Source of the DNA: Setophaga petechia
Taxonomy: Eukaryota; Chordata; Aves; Passeriformes; Parulidae
Assembly: GCA_024362935.1 (NCBI GenBank)
Contig: JANCRA010000116.1
Span: 1 to 64,000 of the forward strand
Reading direction: 5' to 3'
DNA length: 64,000 nucleotides
The notes below the pieces were generated by a model. That model saw nothing but the letters and a program-made list of their open reading frames with translations, searched no databases and had not been told where the DNA came from. The position numbers and the translations under genes were made by a program. Below, one piece after another: positions 43,405-55,069 of this stretch (its first letter is position 1; each line of letters begins with the position of its first letter).

Positions 43405-43672
43405 AAGGTAGGGAAATGACAAAGAGAAATGAGTTTAAACTAAAAGAGGAGAGATTTAGATGGGATTTGGGAAGAAATTCTTCCCAGTGAGGGTGGGCAG
43501 GGGCTGGGCTGGAATTACCAGATTCGCTGTGGCTGCCCCTGGATCCCTGGCAGTGCCCAAGGCCAGGCTGGACACTGGGGCTTGGAGCACCCTGGGACAG
43601 TGGGAGGTGTCCCTGCCCATGGAATGGGGTGGCACTGGGTGGTCCCATCCATCCCTAACTATTCCATGATTT
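43405..43672 (+). mobile_element. CR1 3' end fragment
   Basis: GGTAGGGAAATGACAAAGAG, AGAGGAGAGATTTAGATGGG, GAAATTCTTCCCAGTGAGGG, TCGCTGTGGCTGCCCCTGG, GGCTGGACACTGGGGCTTGG, GGACAGTGGGAGGTGTCCCT and AACTATTCCATGATTTTTTG are in forward CR1 order over about 270 bp. Confidence 0.96.
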
Positions 43673-44848
43673 TTTGGTGTTCCCAAACATCTCAACACTC
43701 TCCCATTTTGCTGCCAGGCCCTGCAGCTGCAGCTCCATCTGTGAACTTGGAAAAGACGTCCAAAACCCAATCAATCCAACCCCAAAGATGTTCCCACTTC
43801 CCTTCATCCGTAACAAGATTTGTCCTTCCTGAAAGAAAAACTGATTCCTAAAAAAAAACCCCATTTATTAACGGAACCAAATTGCCGCTAATTAATGATT
43901 AACCACTAATTAATGATTAACCACGTTAGAGCCCCTTCAGGACTCAGTGAAATGCAAGGGGGAACAAAGAACTCCAAGGATGAACCAGGAGATTCCTGTA
44001 AAATCCTTTCAGCTCCATTCATTCCAAATGTTTTACAGGAGAATTCCAGGCAGACGCATTTTCTACCCTGGCAGAGCCTCCTTACTTTGTTCTATTTCTT
44101 ATTAAAGCAAATATTTAATTGGCTACAAACCCCAATTTGATTTATTTGTCCTTTCCTCTCCCCGTTACAAATTAGCAGGTCCCAAAATGCAATTATTTGG
44201 TTTATTTGCAATTAAGAGCTGCTAAATCCTTGGCTGTTTCAGCAGTTCATAATTCCAGCTGTAATTTCAATGCTATTCTGGTCTCCTTGTTTTTATTCCC
44301 TGCTTTCTATTCCATGGGTTTTTTTTATTCCATGCTTTTCATTCCCTTGCTCTTATTCCATGAAAATGGAGGAATGCAGGGACAAGCAGGAATAAAAAGT
44401 AATTTTAGGGTAACTTCCACACCCCATTCCTGATGGGATGAACCCAAAGGTGACATTAGGACCTGGCTGGAGCCATCTCCAAGTGGCACTGCATGGATAG
44501 TCCTGCAGGAATCACCCCCTCCACCTCCTTCCTTTCCCTTTTATCCACATTCAGCTCATGTCTCCCACTTCTTTTTCCATGGATTCATTGGAGAAATCCA
44601 TCCCTGCCTTATCCCAGCTGGAGTTTGCAGGGAGCTGTGACACAGGCAGGGTTGTTAATGAGCCACCCTTTATCCAGGCATGGAATAACCTGCAATTCCT
44701 GCACACCTGGAATGAGACCTTGGATCCCAGAGATCCCTGCAGCAGGGCAGCATTTCCTGGCCCAGCTCTGGGGCAATTCCCAGGAGTTTTCCCACCGGCT
44801 CTGCCCGTCCAGCCCAGCTCCCAGAGCAGGATCAGGAATCATATTGGT
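43673..44848. other. CR1-free stretch with homeodomain-like motifs
   Basis: About 43850-44290 is AT-richer than its surroundings and has many TAATTA, ATTAAT, TTATTTG and CAATTA strings, including an exact 18-bp tandem duplication. No CR1 or array. It could be a conserved non-coding element. No exon recognised. Confidence 0.45.
43889..43924. repeat. Exact 18-bp tandem duplication
   Basis: TAATTAATGATTAACCAC is present at 43889-43906 and again at 43907-43924. Each copy carries overlapping TAATTA/ATTAAT homeodomain-type cores. Confidence 0.95.
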
Positions 44849-44948
44849 ATTTCCATCCTCAAATCCCATTGACATTTCCATCCCCAAATCCCATTGGCAT
44901 TTCCATCCCCAAATCCCATTGGCATTTCCATCCTCACTCCATGGGCAA
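44849..44948. repeat. 25-bp minisatellite, four copies
   Basis: ATTTCCATCCYCAAATCCCA followed by TTGRC starts at 44849, 44874 and 44899, with a partial copy at 44924. Confidence 0.95.
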
Positions 44949-46879
44949 CTTCTCCTCCCACTCCTCTTGCTCCCAAGGGGTTTGCTGAGGGAACACCATG
45001 TCCATTTCCAGCTGGGATAATGCACATGGATCAAAGCCTGTGGGCAGCTGGAAAACCAGGAGCAGCCTACCAAACGCTGTCCTATGAACTTAGGCTGAGC
45101 CTAACCACCTTTCTGGATAAAGGGAAAGCGCTGGGAGGGGATCTTGGAATTCTGTCTTGAGGATTCATCACAAAACTCCACAGCCTGTGACTCATGAGTG
45201 TCCTAAAGTGGAACAATGCATTTCCCAACCTTTGGAGCGAGCCCTGGGAAGGCCGTGCCAAGGTTTTACCAGGAGAGGTGATTTCACCGGGATAGCTCTG
45301 CCTCCCAATGAATCCCTGCTCCTTTTCCCCAGTCACTGGAGACAGGCTGGCAATTCCAAGCAATCATCCTGCTGGGAGCCAGATGTCTGAGCCAGATTAG
45401 GTGATTCAGCTGCTGCAGGGCCTGGGATCAGACACCCCTCTGGAATTTGGATAAAATTATCCCAGGTGGCACCGCTCTGCCTCACCGATAATTGCACTGC
45501 AGCCAGTGTCAGTCCGTGTTTTCCATGGGAAACCAGCCTGACCCCCTCCCAAAATGAGGAATTCTGCTCATCAAAGAGGCTCTTCCAGGCAGAACCAAAA
45601 CTTCCATGCAGTGCTGGAGTTCACGTGGCACAACCCCGAGCTGGAGCAGCTTCTGCTGCAGGAATAAACCCCACATCCCATGGATCAGGATTTGGATTGG
45701 GGCTGGGAGGGAGCTGGGAGCTGTTATTCCAGTGGGAAAGGACGTTTGGTGGGATCTGCTGCCTTGCCCATTGCCTGATGGCATCCCGAGGTCACAGGGG
45801 AGGGAAAAGTGAGAAGGAGAAGGAGGACAGGATTGTCCAGCTCAGTGCTCCAATGGAATTTTTAGGGAATAAAATCCAGCAGAGCACACAGAAAATAGGG
45901 AAAAACCACCATCCCTAAAGAGCAGAAGGACAATGATTTTTCAGGGCTTGAATATTTACATGAGGACCAGATTTTATTTGGTTTTTGGGTTTGTTGGTTT
46001 TTTTTTGGTTTGTTTTTTTTTTTTTTGAGGGCTTGAATATTTAAATGGGGAAGAAGATCAGCCTAATTTCCTTTAAAATTATGGAAAATAGGATAAAAAA
46101 AGAATTATTGCAGCACAGAAACCCTTGACAAGGAAGAGGCTGAAATACTAGCTGCAGATTGCCAAAAAGCTGTTTAAAAGCTGGATATATCCAAGGAAAA
46201 ACCAGGAGAAAATAATGCTGTGGAAGACCTTGGAAGCTCAACCTCATGGAAAAGGATGAAGGTATTAAAAGTGGGATTTATCTCACCTCCCTTTAGGAAT
46301 CTCAAAGGAAAACCAGGCTGGGATATTTGGCTTCCTGAAGAACCAGTGGAGAGGAAATTCCATCCCCAAATCTCAATCTTCACTCTCTGAGATGGATTCT
46401 CCAATGGGGATCAGCTCCACATTTCTAACCTTGGTTTTACAGAATTTAGGAGAGAAAAGAGCAATTTTAGGGCTTTTTTTTTAGCATATCCATGTCCTTT
46501 GGAATAATTATCTCAGTGCAAGTCTCTCTTCTCCAGCCAGAGGAGCAACAGGACATCCCACAGGAGACCCTGGAAGTTTCAGTCCCCAGAACTTCAAGAT
46601 AAAGGATTTGTCTGCTGGGAGAAAAGGAAGAAGAGATATTCCTATACATTTAAGCAGGAATTCTGTGTTTTTTCTGCATCCTGATGGCATCTTTTGTTCT
46701 AATTCATCCAATCTCCCTCCCAGCCATCAGTTTGGGAATATTCCTCGCTCATCCCAACATCTCCTGTTGCATCATCTGAACCATCCTCCCAAAATATTGC
46801 TCACCATGAGGCCAACGAGCAGCAGCTGCCCAAGGGTGCCTGTCCAGGCTGGATCCAGTTCCAAGGGGAATTTTACTGG
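44949..46879. other. Unassigned sequence with T-rich tract
   Basis: About 1.9 kb without CR1 or long arrays. A G/T-rich tract (TTTGGTTTTTGGGTTTGTTG plus poly-T) occupies about 45977-46027. Frames of up to 150 codons have no recognisable family. Confidence 0.45.
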
Positions 46880-47142
46880 ATCTGGGATGGAGAGGGACTG
46901 GGGACAAGGGACAGAGGGACAGCACACAGGGAATGGCTCCCATTGGGAAACGGGAGATTGGGCTGGGATCTTGGCAAGGAATTCCTGGCTGGGCTGGAAT
47001 TCCCAGATTTGCTGTGGCTGCCCCTGGATCCCTGGCAGTGCCCAAGGCCTGGCTGGATCCACCTGGGACAGTGGGAGGTGTCCCTGCCCATGAAAGGGCT
47101 TCAAGATCCCTTCCCACCCAAACCATTCTATGATTTTATGAC
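46880..47142 (+). mobile_element. CR1 3' end, 14-bp-deletion subfamily
   Basis: ATGGAGAGGGACTGGGGACA, GGGACAGCACACAGGGAATG, AAACGGGAGATTGGGCTGGG, CTGGAATTCCCAGATTTGCT and GCCCAAGGCCTGGCTGGATC, then CACCTGGGACAGTGGGAGG and CAAACCATTCTATGATTTTA. CTGGCTGGATCC joins without the GGACACTGGGGCTT segment, so it belongs to the deletion subtype. The terminus still has the ancestral ATTCTATG. Confidence 0.96.
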
Positions 47143-47500
47143 TCCCCACCCAATCCAGACCTTTTTCACCACTGGAGGAATAAAGAACTGTTCCTTTCCA
47201 TCCCATATTCTACATTATCCTACATTACCTACATGGACCAGGAAGACTCTTCTCCAGAAGACTCCAAATTCATCCAACTTTAGGCCAAACTCTCGGCCTA
47301 TGAGAGGTTCTGAGCTGGTTTAGCAAGGCAGGGCTTTTAGGCTGAGATCTCCAAAAATGGAGACCTTGTGATCCAAATCCAAAACCCTGGATTTTGGAGT
47401 ATCGTGGTTGACCCCGGAGAGAATCCAGGAAAATAAATATTGTTAGGAATGATGTGCCATGGGAATTCAGAGGAAGGATATCTGCACATGTGGCTGGAAC
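47143..47500. other. Unassigned sequence
   Basis: A short TACATTATCCTACATTACCT repeat at about 47210-47230. Nothing else recognised. Confidence 0.4.
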
Positions 47501-48328
47501 AAGGAATCCATGTTTTAGGAGAAACTCCAGAAGGGATCCACGTTTTAGGAGAAACTCTGGAAGGAAGTCCATGTTTTAAGAGAAACTCTAGGAGGGCATC
47601 CAAGTTTTAGGAGAAGCTCCGAAAGGGGATCCAAGTTTCAGGAGAAGGTCTGGAAGGGGATCCATGTTTTAGGAGAAGCTCTAGGAAGGGATCCGTGTTT
47701 TAAGAGAAGCTCCAGAAAGGAATCCATTATTTTAGGAGAAGCTCTGGAAGGGAGTCCATGTTTTAGGAGAAACTCTGTAAGAGGATCCGTATTTTTAGGA
47801 GAAGCTCTAGGAGGAGATCCGTGTTTTAGGAGAAGCACTAGGAGGGATCCATGTTTTAGGAGAAGCTCCAGAAAGGAATCCATTATTTTAGGAGAAGCTC
47901 TGGAAGGAAGTCCATGTTTTAGGAGAAACTCTGGAAGGGGATCCATGTTTTAGGAGAAGCTCTAGGAGGGATCCATGTTTTAGGAGAAGCTCTAGGAAGG
48001 GATCCGTGTTTTAAGAGACGCTCCAGAAAGGAATCCATTATTTTAGGAGAAGCTCCGGAAGGGGATCCAAGTTTTAGGAGAAGCTCTGGAAGAGGATCCA
48101 TGTTATAGGAGAAACTCTGGAAGGGGATCTGTATTTTAGGAGAAACTCTGGAAGAAAGTCCATGTTTTAGGAGAAGCTCTGGAAGGGGATCCATGTTTTA
48201 GGAGAAATTCTGGAAGGGGATCCATGTTTTAGGAGAAATTCTGGAAGGGGATCCATATTTTAGGAGAAATTCTGGAAGGAGATCCATGTTTTAGGAGAAG
48301 CTCCAGAAGGGGATCCATATTTAGGAGA
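47501..48328. repeat. 31-bp minisatellite, about 27 copies
   Basis: Unit of 31 bp: GATCCATGTTTTAGGAGAAG followed by CTCTGGAAGGG. Variants include GAAACTC/GAAATTC, CCAGAAAGGAATCCATTATT (33 bp) and CTAGGAGGG. A multi-unit pattern containing the CCATTATTTT variant recurs at about 47715, 47878 and 48032, hinting at higher-order duplication. Minus-strand frames read Leu-Leu-Lys-His-Gly strings. Confidence 0.96.
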
Positions 48329-49466
48329 AGCTCTGGAACTGGGAGCATAACTTGGCTTCTCTCCTTGTTTCTGCCAAGCTGGAACAACCCAGGCTGGAGC
48401 AGGGAGGGGAGGAAGAGCCAGAGGTTCTCCACATGGGAACAACAGCTTGGTGGGAAAAATCCTCTGGCTGCTGGGGAACATCGGGAATTACAGCACCAAA
48501 CATGTCTGGGTGTGCAATTATGGGAAATAAAGCTCCACGTGGGCTTTCCAAGATCAGAAACGTTTCTATCCAGACAGGCCTCCTGCTTCCCATCCTGTCT
48601 TCCTCAGGCTGGAATTGGAACCAGATTGGAAAAGCCATTCCCGTGTCCTGATTTCCTCGTTAAACTGTAGGTGGTTCATCCCTCCACATGTTGGATACCA
48701 TGGGATTTGCTTTTCCACGTGTTTTTTTGGGGTGTCAGCACTCCCCATCCATCCAAATCCAGAGGATTTCCCAGGGAATTCTGTGGTGCTTCCCATTCCC
48801 TGTCCATCCAGGTTTGCCATGCTGGAGGAGCACGAGGATTCCTTAGGCAAAGTTTGCTCTGTGGACACAGGAAACTCCAGGAAAAGTCCTGCTCCTAAAT
48901 TAAGTCATAAATTATGGGACCACTCAGGCAGAGGATGGTGAGGCAGCTCCAGCCAAAAAAAGCAGGAAAATTTTCCCAGTTAGGAGAATTCTGAGAACAA
49001 GGTGCTGGGAATCCACAAACTTTGTGCTCATCTGTAAAAGGTAACACCAGAATTTTATCAGTAGAACTTGGAATTGGGGATCATTTTGGAGCTGAAAATT
49101 ATTTTTCCCCTCTGCCTTTCCTCCAAAAAATGTGATTTCTCTTAAAAAATCTGTTTCTGCTCTCGTTTTATCACCAGAATCCCAATAAAACCCCGGAGTG
49201 ACAAAGAAGAATGGGAGAAAATCAGCACCATTTTAGCAATTACAAACCACGGGACGATGAACACCCCAAGGATTTGCATCTGAGGGATCTTTCAGGTCCT
49301 TCTCAATCCAGACCATTCTGGGATTCTCCAAAACAAAACCCACCAAAGAGAGGAGTTTTGGGCACTTCTCTGCCAACATTCTCAGGAAAACCAAACAAGG
49401 GGAGGATTTCTGTGCTCTGGCAGAAAATAATGCTTTTATTCCATGGAAAGCCTCATTTCCGACTCT
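48329..49466. other. Unassigned sequence
   Basis: About 1.1 kb between two minisatellites with no CR1 or exon recognised. Confidence 0.4.
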
Positions 49467-50130
49467 TTTAACCCTCAAGGAATTCCAAAAAGCCAACCTC
49501 TCAAACCCCAAAGAAATCCAAAATCCACCCTTTCAAACCCAAAGGAATTCAAAAGCCATCCTCTCCAGACCCAATAAAATCCCAAAGCCATCCTCTCAAA
49601 CCCAAAGGAATTCCAGAACCCACCCTTTCCAACCCTCAAGGAATTCCAGAACCCATCCTTTCCAACCCTTAAGGAATTTCAAAAGCCATCCTTTCAAACA
49701 CCAAGGAATTCCAAAACACATCCTTCCCAACCCACGAAGAATTCCAAAACACATCCCCTCAAACCCTAATGAATTCCGAAAACCATCCTTTTCACCCTCA
49801 AAGAATTCCAAAACACATCCTTTCCAACCCTTAAGGAATTCCAAAAGCCATCCTCTCAAACCCTAATGAAATCCGAAATCCACCATTTCCACCCTCAATG
49901 AAATCCCAAACCCATCCTCTCAAACCCTAATGAAATCCAAAATCCACCATTTCCACTCTCAATGAAATCCCAAACCCATCCTCTCAAACCCAAAAGAACT
50001 CCAAAACCCATCTTTTCTGACCCTCAAGGAATTCCAAAAACCATCCTCTGAAACCCCAATGAGATCCAAAATCCACCTTTTCCAGCCCCAAGGAATTCCA
50101 AAACCCATCCTTTCCTTCCTCAAGTGCTTC
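49467..50130. repeat. 33-35-bp minisatellite, about 19 copies
   Basis: Unit AAGGAATTCCAAAACCCATC followed by CTTTCCAACCCTC, with CTCTCAAACCC, AATGAAATCC and CATCCTTTC variants. Two adjacent compound units (about 49860-49985) repeat the series AATGAAATCC(G/A)AAATCCACC and CAATGAAATCCCAAACCCAT. Minus-strand frames read Gly-Trp/Phe-Leu-rich strings. Confidence 0.94.
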
Positions 50131-51537
50131 CAAAGCCATTCCAGTCCCCCAAACGCCACTTCAGGGAGAAAAAGGTGAGGCAGCATCTCCTGCTTTAAAA
50201 TCTGTCTCCCAAGCACTAAGTGGAAAATTTTGGGAAAACTGGGGATTTCCAGAGGTGGATTATCCCACTGCTGAGGCCATCCCTTCCCAGACAAAATTTG
50301 GTTATGAGATCACCCCAAAAATGTGCCGAGGGCATTGCCCGGCTCTCCATGAATAACCTGGCACATGCCAGGAGCAGAATCCCCACGGATCTCATTTAGG
50401 AATGACTGAGAGCATCCCTCGGGATTCCATTTGGGAAATCAAACTCATGAATGGCTCCTCTTCCAGCCCTGGCCAAGGCCGTGGTTTTCCGTGGAGCAGG
50501 GAGGAGGAGACGCAGACCTCTGGAATGGTCTCCACCGATGGGAATTCATCCGGCTTTGTTTTCTCAAGGCACAAATCCTTTTAAAGTCATGAGGCCCGGG
50601 AGGGGTGGGCAGAACGGGGAATGTTTGGGGTTATTTTTGGTCGGAGAGGAACAGTTCCGAAGTCATTCCAATCCCATTAAGTGAGCGCTTGGAAAGACAA
50701 AACCCTCTGGACTTTTCCACTCGGCGACACTCGGAAGGAGCAGAGGGGAGAAAAGGGTGTTCCCCCTGTTCCGGATATTCCCTCCAATCCCACCATCCTA
50801 AATCCTGCCCCAGGATCCTTGGAGCCTGCAGAATTTTGGGAAATCTGAGGGGATTTGCTCTTTTTTGGAGTTTAGTTAGAGGATAAATAAGGGATCCCCT
50901 CAGCTGGACATTCCCTCACATCCCCAAATCCAGGTGGGAGCAAGGTGGGAATACAGCCACTCCCCCTGCCAGGTGTGACACATTTTGGGATTGTGGAGAT
51001 CAGGCAGGGAGCGAGGATCTGATCCAGGTTTAAACACCCACCTTCCCCACCACAAACCTCAGGAATATTTTCCCTCAGGAAGGGGCTGATCCAAACTCCG
51101 GCTGCTCCATTCCTGTGAGGCCAAACAAACCCTCCTTCCATGGATCCAGAGGGAACAGTCTCCATATCCACACCCACAAATGGGGGCTCCATTGAAAACT
51201 GGCTGCCTCCAGGTGTGTCCCATTCCTTATGGAGCAGCTTCCATGGATCCTGGGAGCTGGAACGGCTCCATGGAGACTTTATGGGGCATCAGGCAGGAAC
51301 TGGGACATCTTCTCCTACCCCACAGTGGGATTTATCCACTGGGAAGCACTCAGTAGCTGGAGCTGGTGGTTCTCAAATATTCCCTGGAATAATCTCTTTT
51401 CCATGGGATGAGTTTGGATTCCAGCCTTCCAACACCTGCAGGAAATCAGGAGAGTGGAAAGGTCAAGGGATGCAGTCAGAAAAGATGCAAAATATTGGAT
51501 TACCTTGAGCTTGGAAAACTGGTCTGGTGTAAGGCCA
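50131..51537. other. Unassigned, partly CpG-containing
   Basis: No CR1 or array. About 50590-50740 is CpG-richer. Frames of up to 122 codons have no recognisable family. Confidence 0.4.
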
Positions 51538-51898
51538 TGGAATCATGGAATGGTTTGGGTGGGAAGGACCTTAAATCCCATCCAGTGCCACCCCATCCAT
51601 GGGCAGGGACACCTCCCACTGTCCCAGGTGGATCCAGCCTGGCCTTGGGCACTGCCAGGGATCCAGGGGCAGCCCCAGCAAATCTGGGAATTCCAGCCCA
51701 GCCAGGAATTCCTTGCCAAGATCCCAGCCCAATCTCCCCTTTCCCAGTGGGAGCCATTCCCTGGGTGCTGTCCCTCTGTCCCTTGTCCCCAGTCCCTCTG
51801 CAGCTCTCCTGGAGCCCCTGCAGGGACTCTGAGCATTCCCTGGAATTTTCCCTTCTCCAGGTGGAACATTCCCAGCTCTCCCAGAGCAGAGGGGCTCC
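51538..51898 (-). mobile_element. CR1 3' end, part of third composite pair
   Basis: AATCATGGAATGGTTTGGGT, GGGACACCTCCCACTGTCCC, AGGTGGATCCAGCCTGGCC (deletion subtype), CCAGGAATTCCTTGCCAAGA, TGGGAGCCATTCCCTGGGTG and CTGCAGCTCTCCTGGAGCCC run to CTCCCAGAGCAGAGGGGCTCC. By eye it is nearly identical to 63540-63765 over about 230 bp, so both are young. Confidence 0.97.
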
Positions 51899-52032
51899 AG
51901 AATCCTGGAATGGTTTGGATGGAAAGGGACTTAAAGCCCACCCAGTGCCACCCCCTGCCGTGTTAAGGGACACCTCCCGCTTTCCCAGGCTGTCCAAGCC
52001 TATTCAGCCTGGCCTTGGACACTTCCAGGAAT
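51899..52032 (-). mobile_element. CR1 3' end, part of third composite pair
   Basis: Starts AGAATCCTGGAATGGTTTGG immediately after GGGGCTCC of its partner. It continues with ACACCTCCCGCTTTCCCAGG, CTGTCCAAGCCTATTCAGCC and TGGCCTTGGACACTTCCAGG before ending. The junction is the same as at 37245 and, inverted, 26472. Confidence 0.93.
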
Positions 52033-52639
52033 GACTGGTGAGTTTTTGGAAGGCTTTCTTTGGATCAAAAAGAGTGGTGAAGAAAGGAAAACCAAAAAAA
52101 AAAAAAAAAAAGTTTAAAATCATAAGCCACAATTCCAGCCTCAAAACTGGGGGGTTTTACCATTATTCTTGAAGGTTTATCCATGAAGAGAAATGGGAGA
52201 ATCTCTCCCAAACCCATCCTCATGGTTTTTTGGATCAAGCTGATATACATTGGAGCAACATGGGATAGCAAAGAGGAAAGAAAATGTCAATTTCCCTGAT
52301 CATTTCAGTGATTGTAAAAGCACCAAAAACTCCTTAAATCCAACGATTCCGACCTCCTATGAAAGCCAGGCAGGAAAATCCCACTCAGGTTTCCCTGCTC
52401 CAACCACAACTCCCAGATAATTTATGGAATCTGTTTCTCAGAGTCTCCCAACCTGTTTTAAACACCTGGAGCACCCCCGGACCAAACGACAGCAGATTTG
52501 TTCCTGCATGATTCAACACCCGATGGCTCCCAAGGGAAAACATGGAAAACACAACCCAGGGAAGCTCCAACAGGAGCTGAGGGACAGGGAGAGACCCTGG
52601 CCTCTCTTCCCAATAATTTTCATTTTTCCCCAAGCTGTG
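52033..52639. other. Unassigned sequence
   Basis: An A18-19 run lies at about 52093-52111. No repeat unit or exon recognised. Confidence 0.4.
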
Positions 52640-53010
52640 CCTTGAGGCAAAACCCTCTGGGGAGCATTTCCAGGGTCAACGGGAGCTCCGTTGATCCCAG
52701 CCAGCTCTCCCTGGAATTCCCGCTCGGCTCCCGGCGGTCGATTCCCGTTTTTCGGGGCTGGAGCCGCGGGATGCCGATGATTGCTCGGTGAATGACCCCT
52801 TGTTCGGGCCGCCATGGCCGGGGGGCCCTTCCACACGTTTGGAGCTCGCACTTCCTGACATCTGGTTCCAATCCAATCCAACCCGATCCCCGTGCCTGCT
52901 GCCGGAATTCCAGCGAGCTCTTACCTGGACAGAGGTACCGGGAAGCCGGAATTGCCCTCGGAATTCCCTCCGCGGTTGTTCCCGTGCCAAACTCATCCTT
53001 CATCCCAAAT
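52640..53010. promoter_or_regulatory. CpG-rich segment, possible small CpG island
   Basis: This ~370-bp stretch has the densest CpG content I see in the window, with CGGCGGTCGATTCCCG, GAGCCGCGGGATGCCG, GGGCCGCCATGGCCGG and CCCTCCGCGG. GCCGCCATGG at 52808-52817 is a perfect Kozak context, but the frame ends after 14 codons (TGA at 52856). A TTACCTGGACAG string at 52921-52932 would be a minus-strand splice donor. No family is recognised, so no gene is called. Confidence 0.4.
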
Positions 53011-54986
53011 CCTCCACTCCACACTCGGCATTTCAGGCTCTGTCCCTTTTTTTGGCAGCTGTGTCCTCTCTTGGAGGTGGAGAAATCAATTAAAATTATT
53101 GAATGATTAATTTAATTCATTTTTTGGTGCTTATTTGCTTCCCATCTGCCTTGGATTTACAGGATCTGCCTGGATCCAAGCAGGATCCGACACCCTCCAG
53201 GCAGAGGCACCAGCAAAGCCTCAAACGAGACAAATTGGGGAATTTTGGCGACTTTGATTCCATCCATCAGCTCCAAACAGCCTGGAGAAGATTGGGGATT
53301 CAGAATTCCTCAACCACCAGCGTGGAGGATCAGATCCCCCCACGCGTCCCAGGATGGAATCCATGGGGTTTTTCCCTGAGCCCAGGGAAGCACACACAGG
53401 GACACAAGGCAGGGAACCCAAATCATGTCAACTTTTCCACAAAAATGTCTTTTCTTCTGTTTTTTTTCCCACCTTGACTCCATCTACAACAAATTCCAGC
53501 TGCTCCTCCACCCCGCTGACTCCGTTTTTTTCAGCCGTGACCTGAAATTCCCACATTTTCTGCTGTTTGGTGTGTGAAGGAATCACAAACCAATTCCCTC
53601 TCCTGCTCCTCCTTCTGCTGACCCATCTGCTCCTCCTGTTTAGCCTCGGGTGCCACCTCCCACATTCCCAGTGGGAATCCCTCCAGAGGAAATCCACGGC
53701 CTGCCGAGCAGAGCTTTGATACTCAGCCGCCAAAAAATTCCCATGGAAAGGAAAACGTGATCCGTGCAACCCCAGGAATGAATGCAGGACTCCAGGTCCT
53801 GGAAGGTGGAATCCCCCAATCCTCCAAGTGGGATTTTCCCATCCCAGTGGAGCTCAAAACAACTTCCAGCTCCCAGGTGTTCCCACTATCCAGAGCTGAG
53901 CTGGTCACAGTCAGGTTTCATCACAAATTTTCCCACCGTGGAGCTTTCCCACCTGGAATTTTGTAAAAGGCAGCTCTGGGAAGTGGGGCAGGAGCTGAGA
54001 TTGTTCCTGGAGAGCTCAGAGGGATCCTGCCTCTCACTTAAACCCAGATTTTCTGGGAAGTGCCTTTGCCACCTCATTCCCACCCTGCCACCGTCGGGAT
54101 AACCTTGGCAAAGCCCCAGCTGAGCTCAGTTTTTCCATTTGGACACTCGGGATAATTGCAAAGCCCCTTTCTCCAACAAGGTGTTTCCAAATTCCCAGGG
54201 AAAAGGCCCCGTGGAATTGCAGAGCTCCTGGATTTTGGGGTGTTTGGAGATTCATTGGATGCCAAATCCAAACCCTGCCCAGGAAAATGAAGTGTTGGAG
54301 AACCTGGGGGTGGGGAGGGTTTCAAGTTTTTCCTCCTTTTTTAAAGCTTGGATTTCCTCAGTGCCTGCAGAACCCAAGCTGCCCCTGGAATTTTGTTTGG
54401 GCTCCTTTGGATCCCATCCAATCTCAGCCTCTGGAAGAGGTGCTAAGAAATATCCTGGAGCTCCAAGTCCAGATTCCTGCTGTTCTGGGTCAGGGATCAG
54501 ATGGAAGGGAGGATGTTCTGAACCAGCCCAAATTCCAGCTTGGACTCCTGGGCCAGGAGAGATTTCCCAGGAAGGAAAAGGGAGGGTGGAATGGGAGCAG
54601 AGACCTGGATTTACCCAGAGGAGAGAGGGAAGAGGGGAAGGGAAAGCTCCAGGTCCAGTCTGTGCATGGAAAACTTCCCAAGCAACACTGGGAATAATTA
54701 CACCAAGAATTGGGGTTTTCCAAGGAAATTGAGGGAATTTTCACAGCTGGATGAACTCCCACATCCCTGAATCCCTCCACGCTCTCCCACCCAGCACAAA
54801 TCCCTCCAGGAAGCATCTCCCGGGCATCTCCACATCCAGAGCCACTCCAGGGCTGACTCACATCCATCCCACGTGCTCCTCCAGTGGCAGAAATCCACAG
54901 AAAAACTGCCCGGGAATGCTGCGGGTGCCCTTTGGCACAGCTGGCTCCGGCTGCTGCTCCAGTGCCCGGCTGCCCTTGGAGCCTGG
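53011..54986. other. Unassigned sequence
   Basis: Nearly 2 kb with no CR1 or tandem array. Several frames of 60-200 codons overlap on both strands without recognisable domains. The T-run at about 53459-53468 and the region to 53650 are pyrimidine-rich. Single-copy-like. Confidence 0.4.
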
Positions 54987-55065
54987 CACGGATATTTTGG
55001 GATGCTGGGATGGGGGGAGCTGCAGCAGGACACGGATATTTTGGGATGCTGGGATGGGGGGAGCA
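54987..55065. repeat. 44-bp tandem duplication
   Basis: CACGGATATTTTGGGATGCT, GGGATGGGGGGAGC occurs at 54987 and again at 55031. It borders the 41-bp array. Confidence 0.95.
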
Positions 55066-55069
55066 GCCC

